Shown: positions 1 to 12,664 of the stretch, in pieces
How the letters are laid out: each line of letters begins with the position of its first letter
Numbering within the stretch: the stretch's first letter is position 1
Assembly: GCF_019925205.1 (NCBI RefSeq)
Contig: NC_083560.1
Span: 57,706,270 to 57,770,269, forward strand
DNA length: 64,000 bases
DNA from: Metopolophium dirhodum
Lineage: Eukaryota > Arthropoda > Insecta > Hemiptera > Aphididae
Direction: 5' to 3'
Position numbers and translations under genes: made by a program
The notes under the pieces: generated by a model
The model's input: the letters and a program-made list of their open reading frames with translations, nothing else
Databases searched by the model: none
What the model was told of the DNA's origin: nothing

Positions 1-2605
1 TATATTATTATTACTTGATTCCTACATAAATAATAAACCATTTCGTATTCTGGTCATCAGCTACTTACGTGGAGATGATACATAACATATCGTTACGGTA
101 ATATTATAGTAGGTAGTAGCGGTACATAAAAACAATATGTTACGACGGTGTAAAATAAAATTATAGGGTTTGGTCGCTAAATCAAAATAATAAATTTAAT
201 TTACCAGTATTAACGATGATACGCTGCCGAAATGTCTGCAGCAATTAAAACGATATAAATATTGGTTGTACGGTTTGGACGGTAAGTGTAGTTATCTATT
301 TTATATTTTTATACGATATTTAGAGATATTTCAACGCATTTTCACGAAACTGTATGTTGAACTACCTAAGTCGAACTAAGCTGCAGTGTTTGCTGTAGAT
401 CGCTATCGGACAGACAGCCAAAGCTCAACGATACGTTATCATTCGGTTGAACTTTCGATGCAGCTGTCCTGCGATTAGTGACTCGACATTTCCGGTACCT
501 ATAGGTATAATACTATTATATATCTACATCTATTGTATAAAATTACTGCTGCCGGCTCTCGTTGTACGCCGCAGGATGATAATATGTAATCCCGTCCGAA
601 AAAAAAAAAAGAAAAACCGGACGCCACAGACGGTGTCACTTAATCTTATCCTTAAATCGAACTGTCAGGTATATACCGAAGGGGAAAAAAAATCAAGTCC
701 GTGTCTTTAGACGCCGTGCGTAAGGTTAACTCTGCAGGGTTAGTTTTCCAGAATGACCCCGAGATAAGTATATAAGGGACGTCTTATGGTGTGTATATAT
801 AGGGTCTTTACGACTCTCGACGTATATTGTTCAGCTGAATGAATGGCGGAAACATAATTTAAATTTTTTCCATCCCATTCAAACGCGATGACCCGTGACC
901 TAGAAAGCAGAATACAATTTGGTCGCGAGACGCCGGTAAATTATACCTGCAGCGGCGAAATAGTACATCATATATAGGTATATACTAGTTATGTATAGGA
1001 GGTACCTATGTATATAATATATTATAAACATATAGTTAGTTGGTCGACGGTTAGCGTGCACGTTTACCTATGTCACATTGGGTGCCTAATTTAATTAGGC
1101 GGGTGCTTAAATTATCTCTCGTTTGGGGATCGCAAATACGCGCGTCACTGCAGCAGAACGGTCACAGTATTTTGTAACTTCCGTGGTCGCCAAACGGAAA
1201 AATACGACAGACGGGTTTTCATTTAACGACGTTAAATGGGAGGTATAGGGATGTATTTTGTGTATATATATACGCAATCTACAGTGACGTTATTATTTTT
1301 CCACCCGAAGCTTTGCGGATTTACTGTTTTAAAAACGTTTGTTTATTTAAGCGAAAAAGCTGCGCACCTTAATAATTATTATAGTCTCCGTTTTACTCGC
1401 GTCCATACAAAATAGTTTTTTTTTTTTTTATGTTCTTGTTGTTGAAGCAGACACATATAGTGTTTGACGAGATTTACGAGATACACGCCAAAGCGCTTAG
1501 GCGATTTTCAATTATAAAGAGCGCATTTCGTGCAAAGGCTCCCTTTTGCTTTCAAACGAAAAATACGAGAGTTTATGTATAGGTAAACGCAATCAAACAT
1601 GATTACACTGATCACATTAAATTTTCAATTACACTCTACGTACCTACCTAAATGTAAACGTTCGTATTTTCCCTCGCTTTATTGTGACACCTACCCTGTA
1701 ATTATAAATTCTGAAACAGCCAATCAAGCTGATGAGCACTTTAGTTTATATAGGTATACGTGTAAATGCTCAATGAAAAAAGAATTTACAGTAATAATGA
1801 ATTAAGAACATAACAATAATAATAATAATAATATTATGTTCTTTCTGGGCGAAGTATTGTATGCGACTGATGAGAATATATTCGTATTTGTTGAATCACC
1901 AATCATATAAAATTCTATTTTCAGACAAGCTTTAACAATATTCTAAATATGATTGATGTTGTAAATATACCTATCATCTATCAACATTAATCTGGCACTG
2001 CGGCAAAGTATTACTAAATGTAATAATTTTAGTACACTATGTAATAGGCGGTCGTATGTTAACTGGTCGACTAAATTTCAGTTTTTGTTTTCTTTAAAAT
2101 TTCAAATATTGGTGTATACAAAATCGTTAAATGATTTCCTATTATACGATTAATGGAAGATATAAATACCATAGAATTACTAGTAGGATTAACGTATCAA
2201 TATTCAATTTATATAATTTAACGGTTCTACAATAGCCTTAATATTTTCAAATTTGTATCGTTTGTCTTCTAATAAATGAATAATTTTAAATTTTAGTCAG
2301 GTACTAGTCAAATTATAATTTTGAAGGTATAGCTCTAACGTAGTAGTTTAGTCAAAGCAAAAATCATTGCAGATTTAAATTCGGTTCGCAGTTCAACTTT
2401 TGGCGGTGTACTTTTACGATTGAATAATTTTTTTTTACCAGGAATCACTTCTGCAATGGAAATAAATTCCGTAAAAGTGTCTCCTGGCGAGAAAGGAAAT
2501 AGTTAATTACCTGATAGAATTATTGGATCGTCTCAATAACAAACTAATTTTATTTTTTTCCATATTTTAACAAGCTTATACATGGATAGCTTTTACTTTT
2601 ACAGT
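1..2605. other. Non-coding AT-rich DNA, no gene recognised
   Basis: No reading frame here resembles a known protein. The first 1.6 kb is somewhat richer in CpG than what follows (for example 360-480 and 1060-1350), so it could hold UTR or promoter sequence of a gene outside the window, but no convincing exon with splice sites was found. A short (AAT)n run lies near 1816-1835. The 87-codon frame at 447-710 runs through poly-A and low-complexity sequence and is not supported as a gene. Confidence 0.5.
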
Positions 2606-2960
2606 TTGAGCGTATAGCGATGAATGTGTTGGATTTATAATGATGTAATTTGTGTGTGTGTGTGTATGTGACTGCAGACACTTTTTTATAGTATAAAAAA
2701 AATACTGGGATCTTCAATTTCGAGGGTGGTTTCTGGTAACAAATTGGATGTAGTTGGTACTTTAGGAGGACAAAACTGCAAAAAAATTCCCCGTACTTTT
2801 GTTAACCATCGGAAAAACAAGAATATTTATGTAACAGTGTAACACACATTTTTGACAAAATCTATTTTGTTATTTTAACGTAATTAAAAACCATTTTTGA
2901 GTAGGGTCAGAGAAATAAAAATTTAATAAAAGATCTTTCGTAAATTTTTCTTACAGCTTT
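2606..2960 (+). repeat. Relic of a dispersed repeat (GATGAATGT...TTTGACAAAAT family)
   Basis: The order of motifs (AGCGATGAATGT, a TG-rich stretch, GTTGGTACTTTAGGAGG, then TTTTTGACAAAATCTATTTTG and ACCATTTTTGAG) parallels sequences at 20895-21220 and 27470-27760 in the same orientation. A (TG)n microsatellite of about 20 bp sits inside at 2650-2670. No coding capacity is visible. It is probably an old non-autonomous element of a type common in aphids. Confidence 0.5.
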
Positions 2961-5900
2961 TTGGTATCAATTTAAAAATATTGGAGAACCATAGCTATAT
3001 TTGTTTTTCTACATATTCGTTTGAAGTTCAAATTATAACAAAGTATGTAAAGATCATGACAATTTGAAAATTATTTTGTAGTTAATAGTTAATTTATAAA
3101 ATACTGTCATGATTATTTAATATCTTATTTGTGAATATTATTACTTTAAAAATAATGACTTTTTGATTTAAAATAAGAATAAAAATAAAAAAAATTATAA
3201 TTTATTAAATGATAGAAGTATAACTTACTATAGTCAATTGATCAATTGATTTATAATGTATTATTAAGCAACGTATAATACGTTTTAGTTACAAACAAAA
3301 TAGTAAATCTTGAATTTAATAGAAATTAATAATAGCATGAACAATTTTTTTTTAATGGCCGGAAAAGTAGCGTCGTGGGGAGTAAAATGATTGTCCAAGA
3401 ACCATCCAAAAATATCTCATTTAGCTATTTTTCAATGTGTAGTGGACCCAGTAGTTCACTCCCACTTCACCAAATCCCAATTCTCCGACAAATATACAGT
3501 TTTCAATAGATTTCAAAAACATTTCCTGTTCATGGATATTCCAGTCGGCTGATAAAAGTAGTACTAAAATCGAAAATATAATTTTCTCGTAATTGTTCTT
3601 ATGACAATAAAGAATAAAAATAAATATTTTGTACAATAGCAAGAAGTAAATTTCTTTTTATCTCCTCGGTTCAATTTTTTTTTAATACTTTATAGTGTAT
3701 TAAGTAACTTCAACTAGTAGTAAATTTATATAGGTAATAGATCCCTTGCTAGTCTATATATAATAAAAACGTATATAATAACTGATAGAACTTGTCAGAG
3801 GAAGAGGAAGAGCGAGGTCAGACAAAATATTACTAATGTATAGATTAATGCGGGGCCGAGCTATTTTAAAAAATAATACTGACGTAGTATTCTAGAATTC
3901 TGAGCAAACTAAGTACTAAGTAGGGCTTGATAGTCATGGCTTTTGAAATAAAATTGATCAAAACACTTTATTAAGACATTTATTCTTGTTCATAATTAAT
4001 TTTATTTTATATCATATTAATATGGTTTTTAGGTACAACTAATTAATTTTAATTGTTATGAATTATATTTTTAAAGGTTAACAGTTTATAAAAAAATAAT
4101 GTAATACCTACCCGCTGTGTGACTATGTATAATAAACTATGTTACTATGTTACTATTAAAAACCAAAATAATATATTTCTAAGCCGCTAAAGCTACATTA
4201 CATTATTGTAGGCTGTCGGAAAATTTTAGGAGGCCACGAATATAGGTATTGTACACTTGATGGACCCACTCTGATGATGATTTTAATATAGGTTAAAAAA
4301 ATTACGTTTCAGTTATTTATGTAACATTAGTATAAATTATGTAGATACATAGGTTATAAATAATAAATGTATATTTTAGTAGAAATGTAAAAACGTCAAG
4401 ATGATTTGTCTATTTGTATGTGCCACAGTCATAGAGATCAAATACGATGTAATGTGTGTGTATTTTATTATATGTATCAATCAATTACACTTTTGCACTA
4501 GTAAATAAATAATAAATATTATTTCTTCAAACGATTTAATAAGCGTCCTTTGAAAACGATACCGGCGAAGTGCGGGTTAAAATAAGTCTTGACGCATCAC
4601 TGTGAACAATAATATTATTATACTCATCCGGTATACGTTCGATCGAACTGCCTTCACTGACTGATACAAACCATCATTGAAGTATTTTTTCTACTATATG
4701 CAGGTATATTCTGAAATAAATGCATAATGTAATAATATAATATACGCATGGAATATTAACGTCTAAGAAGAAAATTCACCCTCGAGGCTTATTGAAATTG
4801 AGTATACATATATTTAAACGAAAGTACGGTGTCTTTGAAGTAAGAAAATACTACAGTACCCTACCTGAAGCGCACACACACACACACACACCTACACACA
4901 CGCGCGCACGCACCCACATCAGAAAATTCGCATCTTCTAATAAATTGTATACTTCTATGAAACACTTAATTAGATATTTCCAAGCTCAACTATTACTCAG
5001 TATGTCAGTAAATACCTAAGTACCATGCTCTTTTTGTTATACTTTTGTTATTTAAATAGGTACCTGCACAAAAGAAGAAAGTTATAGTTTTTTTTTTCTT
5101 TGTGATTTCCAAGATTCTCTTAAACGCGAACAACATATAATATTTAACAACCAAACACAAAATCGCATACATCCAACAAGGTATGGATAGTAAACAATTT
5201 CTTAAATTGTGTTGCTTGCGGTTATCAAAAAATTATTTTCCCTTATGCTTTGAATAAGTATAATTAAGTATTTTATAAACGGTAATCGTTAATCAAATTA
5301 TTGTAATATAATCTTCTATTTAATTATTCAGCGGCGTATAATATAAGAAGGTATCGTAAATATATGCATAATGACGTATGCATAAACATTTAGGCACCTA
5401 GGTAAAAATTATTTGAAATTTTGGTTAAAAATTATAATATTCCATTTAACAATATTTCTTATTATTATTATTTATTAGGCACTGAATAATGAATACAATA
5501 CATTGAATATAATACATATATTGGTACTCGTTTGTAACTGCCACTATTGCCATCTTACAACCAACCTAAATAGCAAACCCTCTCAAATGTACAACAAAAA
5601 AGTTTAAATATATTTTCAGTTGTTCCTACTAAAATAAAGGTACGAATAATTGTGTAGATATTTCATATTCCAACATGGTGAGTGACAAATAATATTTTCA
5701 GTATTACTTTTAGCCCGATTCAGCTTATTCATACAATTATTGTTCTGCAATTTAAAAGCAATTGCTATAATGGCCCACCAAATTCTTGAATGTCATACTT
5801 TTTTTAGACATAGTTTTCTTTTTATATTTGAACTTTTTTCATTCGGTAAAAATAATTATAATTCATCCCACCATCACACTTACTAAAAAACACTCAGGTA

Positions 5901-8800
5901 TAAAATATTTAAGTTTTTTCATTCTATAATAATATTATACTTAGAATAAAAAGTTATTTCCTACATAGGTACTATAATTATATTGTGTACAAAGTGTTTA
6001 TAGGTTTTATGCAAACACATTTACTCAAGTGATTAATTTCATATAAGTGTTCTAAGTGTTAAAGGCTTATTATATTTGGTCGTAATATTCAAGTACCGTG
6101 TACTAAAGTTGAATATTTTTTCCTGAAAGTGTGATGCATTTCGGTTAGCATTTGTAAATTAAACGAGTATCACACCGCAAATGTGTAGGATCATCACTTA
6201 CAGCTTAAACTTTTACACATTTGGTATTTAACTATTTTAACGTTATATAAATTATATTTAATTACCACTTTTGTACGCACATCTATCAGCCTGCAGCTGC
6301 TAAAAACGCTGCAATTATGCAATAACTATAACAACGAAAGAACTTTAGATCATTACCACCACTATAAATTTAATTTGGCTTGAAATCCTTTAAAAAATAT
6401 TTAACATAAATTGTCAACCTTGTAATTCAAAGTCTTTTTATAGACACCGTTTTATAATGTATACAGTATTGTATGTATAGAAATAATTATTCAGGTGAAA
6501 AATGTCGAACTCAATTATTATGCATGCAATCGTAATTGGATTGAGCAGAATTTTGAATATTTTGCAGGGCTACTGGAGTACCTATATATACCATTTTTTA
6601 TGAAAATGTTAATTATAAATAATCAAAAGTGATTTTAGTAATATATTTTAATATTCCACGGGTACAATATAATAAAGTATTTATGATTTCGGTCATAATT
6701 TAAAAACGTTATGTTAATGTAACTATATTTTCGTATGACGTATAAACCTACTTCAATCAATAATAAATTGGCATATTTTAAGAATTATTTTTAAAACTTA
6801 TACATTTTACAAATAACATTCGGAAATTGATGAATATTTTAATAAGAAGTTGGAATGCCTTTCTCTAACTTTTAAACTTAAAACGAAATGCATATTTAAT
6901 AAGAGTATTAAATATTAATCAAATTTAAATATATGATAGTCATATATATGTAGAGACTATATTACTAAACACGTGCCTACCTACAATATAGTTTGATATT
7001 TTATTTGAATTAATATTTAAGACATTTAAGAATATTTAAATATATTTGTGTATGATTGATACATTTCCATTGATTTTTAGTCACTAAAACGAATATTATT
7101 AATTTGTTTTAAAGTAAAATTGTTGAATTTTCATGTTATAACCTATATTTATTATTTAAATAACTAAATGAAATGAATACGTAAAGTATAATTTATAGAT
7201 GGAATTTTGAATATTAAATCATCTGTTATTATGTAGAAACTTTTAGTAAAATTAAAGTTTACCTATCTAGTTATTCTATTCCCCTGCTGAATTTTATAAT
7301 AGTCTGTTAATGAATCGACCATGGAATTCAATGTCACACGAATTTTGCCGGGAAGTTCTGAGTCTATCAGGACAAAATAAAATTAACATTTGATATCAAA
7401 CAATTTATAAGCCTGTAAATAAAGTCAGCGTTCATTTTTTTTAAACTTAAATGATTTACGTCAGGTGTTAAAAAAAATACCGGGATAATAATTTTTATTA
7501 AAATCGAATGACATTAAAAAAATAAAAATCGGAAAAGTCACTCTGCTTTATAGTTTTAGATGTCAAGTATACCTCATCATTGAGTTAATTGTAATGGATG
7601 TGTTAAATTTAAATGCAATGAAAAAATGATTCTGAGCAGAGACAACCCGTCTGCGTATAAATACATTTTACAGGATATCGAATTTTATATTTATATTGCT
7701 ACAAGTAATTTATTTTTCTATTAATAATACGGTGGGTTGAACTAATTTTGCCAGAAAGAAATTTCACATTTTATATTATACCTAGTAATAATTATAATAA
7801 TATTATGTCATTTAAATATATAATATTACTAGATGTTATTAACTTATAAGCCAGTAACGACAGTACCTTCTGTACATAACGATGTGAATTGGTTCATTGT
7901 TAAAATAGCTTGATATAAATCTAAATATTTTGAAAATTGCATTGTTAATAGTAAATAATATAGACTAATTTATGAAGTGGTGAAAATCTTCAAGTACCAG
8001 TGAACAATATGTTTTGTATTACAAGAAAATAACTAAACTTGTTATTTTTTGTTGAAAATCCAATTTCGTCTAATTTCAACTAGAAATATCAACATTTTGA
8101 ATATTATTGTTTTAATATATATTTAAATATTATAATATCGTAGTATGTAGATAATATCTATTTTGTAATGTACCTATTAATATTTTGAATACAAATTATA
8201 ACATTATTGTTAAACAAATAACTATATTATATTATAAAATTACTCCATAATACATAAAAACATATTATTTTTGGTATATTTATTTAAATTCATTGTTGTG
8301 TAAATTTATTTTTGTCGTAAACGAATTTCATTTGTCATCTGACGCAGTGTTAGCTTTAAAAAAAACTTTTTTTTTTTTATACTTAGATCGTTTGATCAAA
8401 CATTATATAGTCTAATATGGTTATTATCGTTTCGTCGTAAAATTTTTTTTAATTCGATAAAACATAATATTTATAAGAGTGCTATTACTAATATTTTAAC
8501 ACCTGGGACAACTATAAAATATACGTGACGTTACGATTCGCTGATACAAAACATTTATCCTGAAAAATAATGGAAAGCTATAATAAAGTTTTCTTTTTTT
8601 TACACAGACACGTTTTTTAAACTTTTTAATACGGTATACCTAGGAATTCCATCGGCATACGCGTAGGTATAGTAAATAGTAATGACATTGGAACTGTTCA
8701 AAAGAAGTATTTAATAATAGCGTATTGTTTGCCATCTATAGAAGGCATACAACAAGCGAAAACTTTGTCAATTCGAAAATTGTTTTATTTGGCTTTACAA
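2961..8800. other. Long AT-rich intergenic or intronic stretch
   Basis: I see no recognisable gene, RNA gene or intact transposon. The only structured pieces are a CA/CG microsatellite at 4871-4918 and a repeat scrap at about 7431-7680, which contains ATTCTGAGCAGAGAC and resembles the start of the 20.9 kb repeat. The 73-codon minus-strand frame at 3421-3642 has no family resemblance that I recognise. Confidence 0.5.
4871..4918. repeat. CA/CG microsatellite
   Basis: An interrupted (CA)n tract grades into CGCGCGCACG. It accounts for the His/Thr-rich translation of the 75-codon frame across it, which is therefore not a gene. Confidence 0.9.
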
Positions 8801-8871
8801 CTATTTGCACATTTTTAGTTTAGAGCAGGAACCTATACTACAATAGTTCCTCGTTGACGTGTAAGAAAAAA

Positions 8872-8924
8872 ATGTTTAAGTATTTTCACACTCTGTGCCT
8901 ATTGCTGTTCGTGCATTTAATACA
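8872..8924 (+). CDS. Putative signal-peptide first exon of a secreted protein
   Basis: An ATG preceded by an A-rich context (AAAAAA before ATG) opens 17 codons, MFKYFHTLCLLLFVHLI, followed by two bases and a strong 5' splice site (A|GTGAGT, GT at 8925-8926). A lysine followed by an uninterrupted Leu/Phe/Val core is a typical secretion signal, and the intron would be in phase 2. Short signal-peptide first exons of this kind are common in insect secreted proteins, including aphid salivary effectors. Downstream exons were not securely found. The duplicated cassettes from 9.3 kb onward are candidates, but their link to this exon is inference. A chance ATG plus donor remains possible. Confidence 0.4.
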
Positions 8925-9295
8925 GTGAGTTTTATTGATAAACAATTTATATTTATATTAATAATCTAAGAATAGATTATAATAATGATATTATATTGGC
9001 AGTTAAAATTGTTTTAAATATAATATTTAAGTTTTCGATATATTTCACTATAGATTGATCATGACACTTGATCGAATATTTATTTTTGCAAAGCTAAATT
9101 GTAACATTAAATGTATACTATATAGTGTGTAAAGGTAGGTATAGGATGCTTTTAATTTTGTCTGTAAGTACTAAATATAGTAAGGTATACGATATACGCT
9201 AATAGTATATTACTATTATAACACTCTGAGATCTTGTTAACATAATTTAATTCACTGAGAATGTTAAATTTTGTACTGTAAAATAGTACATTAGA

Positions 9296-9512
9296 AACCG
9301 AAAGCTATGACAAAAGAAGACAATTTTAATAATGGTTCGTCATTCACCAGTATCTGCCTTTTAAAAAAAAAAAAAACGTAAATTAGATTTATTAAATTGA
9401 ATGATGAGACGGAAAATTGCTAGTTTATTTTCACGAATTATCGTACTTACGATAATTCGGTAAGTAACTGACATGTTTAGACGTTTAGTAAATATTCATG
9501 AGTAGTGGTGCA
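9296..9512 (+). pseudogene. Cassette copy 1, degenerate
   Basis: This is a short form of the cassette at 10256-10490. It shares ACCGAAAGCT-GACAAAAGAAG, then GATGAGACGGAAA, then GTAAATATTCAT. In the shared frame it reads KPKAMTKEDN, against KPKAGTKEET at 10.3 kb and KPKAVTKEDN at 13.6 kb. An A-run (9363-9376) and a local inverted repeat (CGAATTATCGTACTTACGATAATTCG, near 9434) interrupt it. It is probably a decayed exon copy. Confidence 0.45.
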
Positions 9513-10255
9513 CCTAAGATCTGGTTAATATAATTCAATTAACTAAAAATGTTATGTTTTGTTCTGCAAAATATTAATTATATTTTAACAAGCATGTTTA
9601 GGCAAAATTGTACTATTAAAAAGGTTTACATAAAGATTAATTTTCAAAAATACTTGCAAATCCTTGTGTGCAAAAATGAATTGAATAGGGTTAATAATTT
9701 CCAAATAAAAAATATTTCAACTTTTGACCATAAATAATTTTTAAATAACCTATATCGCATATAATCCCATAATATTATGCGTTGATACTTCAAAAATTAA
9801 AACAATGATTTGGTGAACATTATAGGGATTGTTGATATAATTTGAATAGATATTTATATAGCTATTTATTATTATTAACAATATTAATATTTTAATAATA
9901 ACGAAGTATACCTACGTAACTAAAACACTGCAGAAGCGTATATTACAGAAAATGTATAATGAATATATTTGAACTTAGAATTTAGAATCGGGAAACTTAA
10001 CATGTCAAATTTAATGTACCCAAAATACCTACAGGTTAATAATTAAAGGTGGGTACACTTAAACTCGATATATTGCCGTAAATGTTGTTAATTATATACA
10101 AATTATACATAATTTAGGGATATACCTAATATGAGAACGCGCGCGCCTTTCATATGTGGTGGTAGATATACCTACTTGCAAGGCAGGCAAAAACGAGTTA
10201 AAAGTTAAAGTTCAGTTAGATCATTTTTTAACTGTCAACTAATGGCACGTAGTCG

Positions 10256-10467
10256 AATAAGACGTGAAAAGACGAAGTCAAAAGCGAAAACCGAAAGCTG
10301 GGACAAAAGAAGAAACTTCTAATGATGGTTCAGTTCCTTCACCAGAATCTTTCTTTTGGAACAAGAAACGTAGAATTGCATTGTTTGATTGCGCAGATGA
10401 GACGGAAACCTGCTGGTTTGTTTTGACGAATTATTGTATCTATGACATATATAGAAAATTAGAGTAA
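10256..10467 (+). CDS. Cassette copy 2, best preserved small coding-like segment
   Basis: The frame is open from near 10264 to the stop at 10467 (67 codons). The first half is Lys/Arg-rich (KRRSQKRKPKAGTKEE) and could act as a nuclear-localisation or basic region. It is followed by NDGSVPSPESFFWN and a Cys/aromatic part (DCADETETCWFVLTNYC). The same frame is recognisable in the copies at 9.3 and 13.6 kb, with amino-acid-conserving changes, which argues for coding ancestry. The sequence AGA|GTAAATATTCAT at about 10463 could be a donor, making this an internal exon rather than a whole gene. No family is recognised. The open frame begins at GTG-AAA-AGA, so it has no ATG of its own near the start. 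Confidence 0.35.
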
Positions 10468-10489
10468 ATATTCATAAGCAGTGGAGAAG

Positions 10490-11520
10490 CGTCATTATAG
10501 AGACAAACATTTGATTTTATTATATTCAAATGAAATATTATTTTTACAAATTTGAAAGAACCTAATAACATATATTATTTATTTATCAAAATCTTTTATT
10601 TTGTTACCTTTACTAGTCTTCTTGGAATAGACTAGTTTCAGGCCACGCGCGTGAGATAGCCGTACCCGATGTAGCTGGCCAACCGAGTAAACATCCTAAT
10701 GCAGTATAAAAATAAATATGAGACAATGTCTAATTTGTCTCTCTCTGGCAGTCTTGGTCTGCAAAGAATAGCTAATTTATATCCAGTGGAGATGGTCCTT
10801 ATTGGCTTATAAAAATAAAGGTCGTGGCTGTATCCAAAAGACGGAATTTCTAGAGTTTTTAAGTACAGCTTCGATAGACTAAGTATTGATAACTGTTCAT
10901 GAATAAGTTTAATCTTAAATATAACTACAGGAATTTACCCTTAGGACGAAAACAAGTGCCATTTAAAATAACTACTTAAAGTACAAAATTAAATGAATCA
11001 ATGAATAGTGAAGCTTCTGGATCGAAATATACAGTGTAAAAGTGTAAAACATTACTATAGCGTGAAACATTTTAAACATTTCTAGCTGATTCTAAAGTTA
11101 AAAAAAAACATCTAACCATTAAAAAAACAAATATAAAAAGTATTTGTTTATCTAGGAAAGACTATAACTTCGAAAACAGACATAAGTGATGAAAAATATT
11201 TTGACATAAATCAGTCATATACTTATATACCGCAGTAAACATAAATGTGTATCAAATACTCCTTCAGTGCGAGCAAGTCGTATAAATGTAAAGCATCCAC
11301 CAATTCAAGAAAATAATATTTTTGGATTTTCTAAAGATGATTTTATAGTTTCTGATTTGTTGCACAACGTGAATAATACTTCAAAGGACGAAATATAGAC
11401 ATTTTATGCTCAAGTTTTGGATATCGACTCCTTATAACGTTCCAATCCTATCAAGTTAAAATACTAAAATATCTCAAGCAAACAGTTTGATCGAAAGATA
11501 TAATTTAGGCAAGTTATTTT
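10490..11520. other. Non-coding, with one 8-bp palindrome
   Basis: ACTAGTCT-9 bp-AGACTAGT at about 10611-10635 forms a perfect small hairpin, followed by a moderately GC-rich stretch (10640-10850) with no open frame. The rest is AT-rich. Nothing else is recognised. Confidence 0.4.
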
Positions 11521-12270
11521 TATTTGAAATGAAATTTTTAACTTAACGAGTTAAGTTTTTTTTTACATGATGTGAGTAACAATGCCGTTACTAATCAGTT
11601 AATTAATTTTATAGTTACAATAAATTAACTCGTTTATAATATAAGCCCCTCAGATTTAAACATAATTTGTTAAGAAAAAAAACCAGTAATAAACGGAAAA
11701 AGGTAATATTTATAATATTATATAATAATATTTACATATTGTACACTGTCGAGATAAATAAATAAAGCTACCAATCTTTAAAAATTAAAAAAAATATAAT
11801 CTCACCAATACATATTTACCCCAAAACAATAATAACTCTACCACCCAACCTAGCTTGACGTTTAAATGATACGTTGCGATGGTTCTGCGATCTCTCAAAA
11901 ATTAACCTAAATAATTTTTAACTTAAATTGGGTTCTATCATTAGATGGCCTACATTTCTGTTATTTTTTCGTCGGTCACTATTATATTATGTATTATTTT
12001 TACTGTATGTTTTTGTTTCTATGTATTTATACATATGTACTTTTATCAAATTTGCATATTGTGATTTGGCATAGAAAGGACCTAGCATTCAAATTAAAAA
12101 AATATAAATAACTAATTTTCGACTAAGTTAAGTTAGGTAATATTTTTTCTATTTAACTTGTAACATTCACAAGTTTTGAAAAGAAAAGTAATTTTTGACT
12201 TTAAACTTCACTGACATTTGTTTTTAAAACTTAACTCATCAAGTTAAACAAATTAGTCATCATTCCCGGC
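11521..12270. repeat. Degenerate palindromic AACTTAAC-rich repeat
   Basis: The segment opens with AACTTAACGAGTTAAGTT and closes with AACTTAACTCATCAAGTTAA, so its ends are loosely inverted. Similar TTAACT(C/T)(G/A)-rich stretches recur at 28561-28960 and 31330-31445. No transposase is seen. It is probably an ancient non-autonomous element; exact ends are uncertain. Confidence 0.35.
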
Positions 12271-12664
12271 CTTGCCAACTATAGTAGGTACCTATGTAAA
12301 AATAAATATCGTTACACTTTAATCGTAATCAAATAGGCAAACGTAATTGTATTTATTTGTTTGTCGTATATTAAGTGAAATTATTATGTTACGCTGATAC
12401 AATATTACAAATCAGTTGATTAATCGATGCATATAAACAACAATATTGATTCTTCGTGCGTTAAAAATGATTGACAATTGATACATTTCTATGAATAACT
12501 TCAACTTAAAATCATTTGGTATCATAAGTTTAACTGTCTAATTCAAAAAAATTAAGTTTAATCGTAAAAATAATCGAAACATGACTAAGACAAACCTTTC
12601 TTTGTTCGAAATTTAACAATTAAATGTACCTACCTCCAATGTATAAACGTAGGTTTTAGAATGC

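Larger units (their letters stand above)
9150..10490 (+). repeat. Duplicated block, copy A
   Basis: This block aligns in order with 12665-13810. Shared landmarks are TTTTGTCTGTAAGTACTA (9157 and about 12672), AAAATACTTGC then GAATAGGGTTAA (about 9647 and 12931), ATTATGCGTTGATA (about 9774 and 13092), TATTGCCGTAAA (about 10070 and 13398) and CATTTTTTAACTGTCAACTAATGG (about 10222 and 13547). Substitutions and small indels throughout suggest an old duplication about 3.4 kb apart. Each copy ends in the coding-like cassette described separately. Confidence 0.75.

Noticed and set aside
447..710. 87-codon plus-strand frame
   Set aside because: It runs through poly-A and simple sequence and lacks any family likeness or splice context.
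4792..5019. 75-codon frame over the CA repeat
   Set aside because: The His/Thr core comes from the CA/CG microsatellite.
8872..10467. Assignment to the aphid bicycle effector family
   Set aside because: A signal-peptide exon and short cassettes fit in style, but the Cys-Tyr-Cys motifs of that family are absent from the readable parts.
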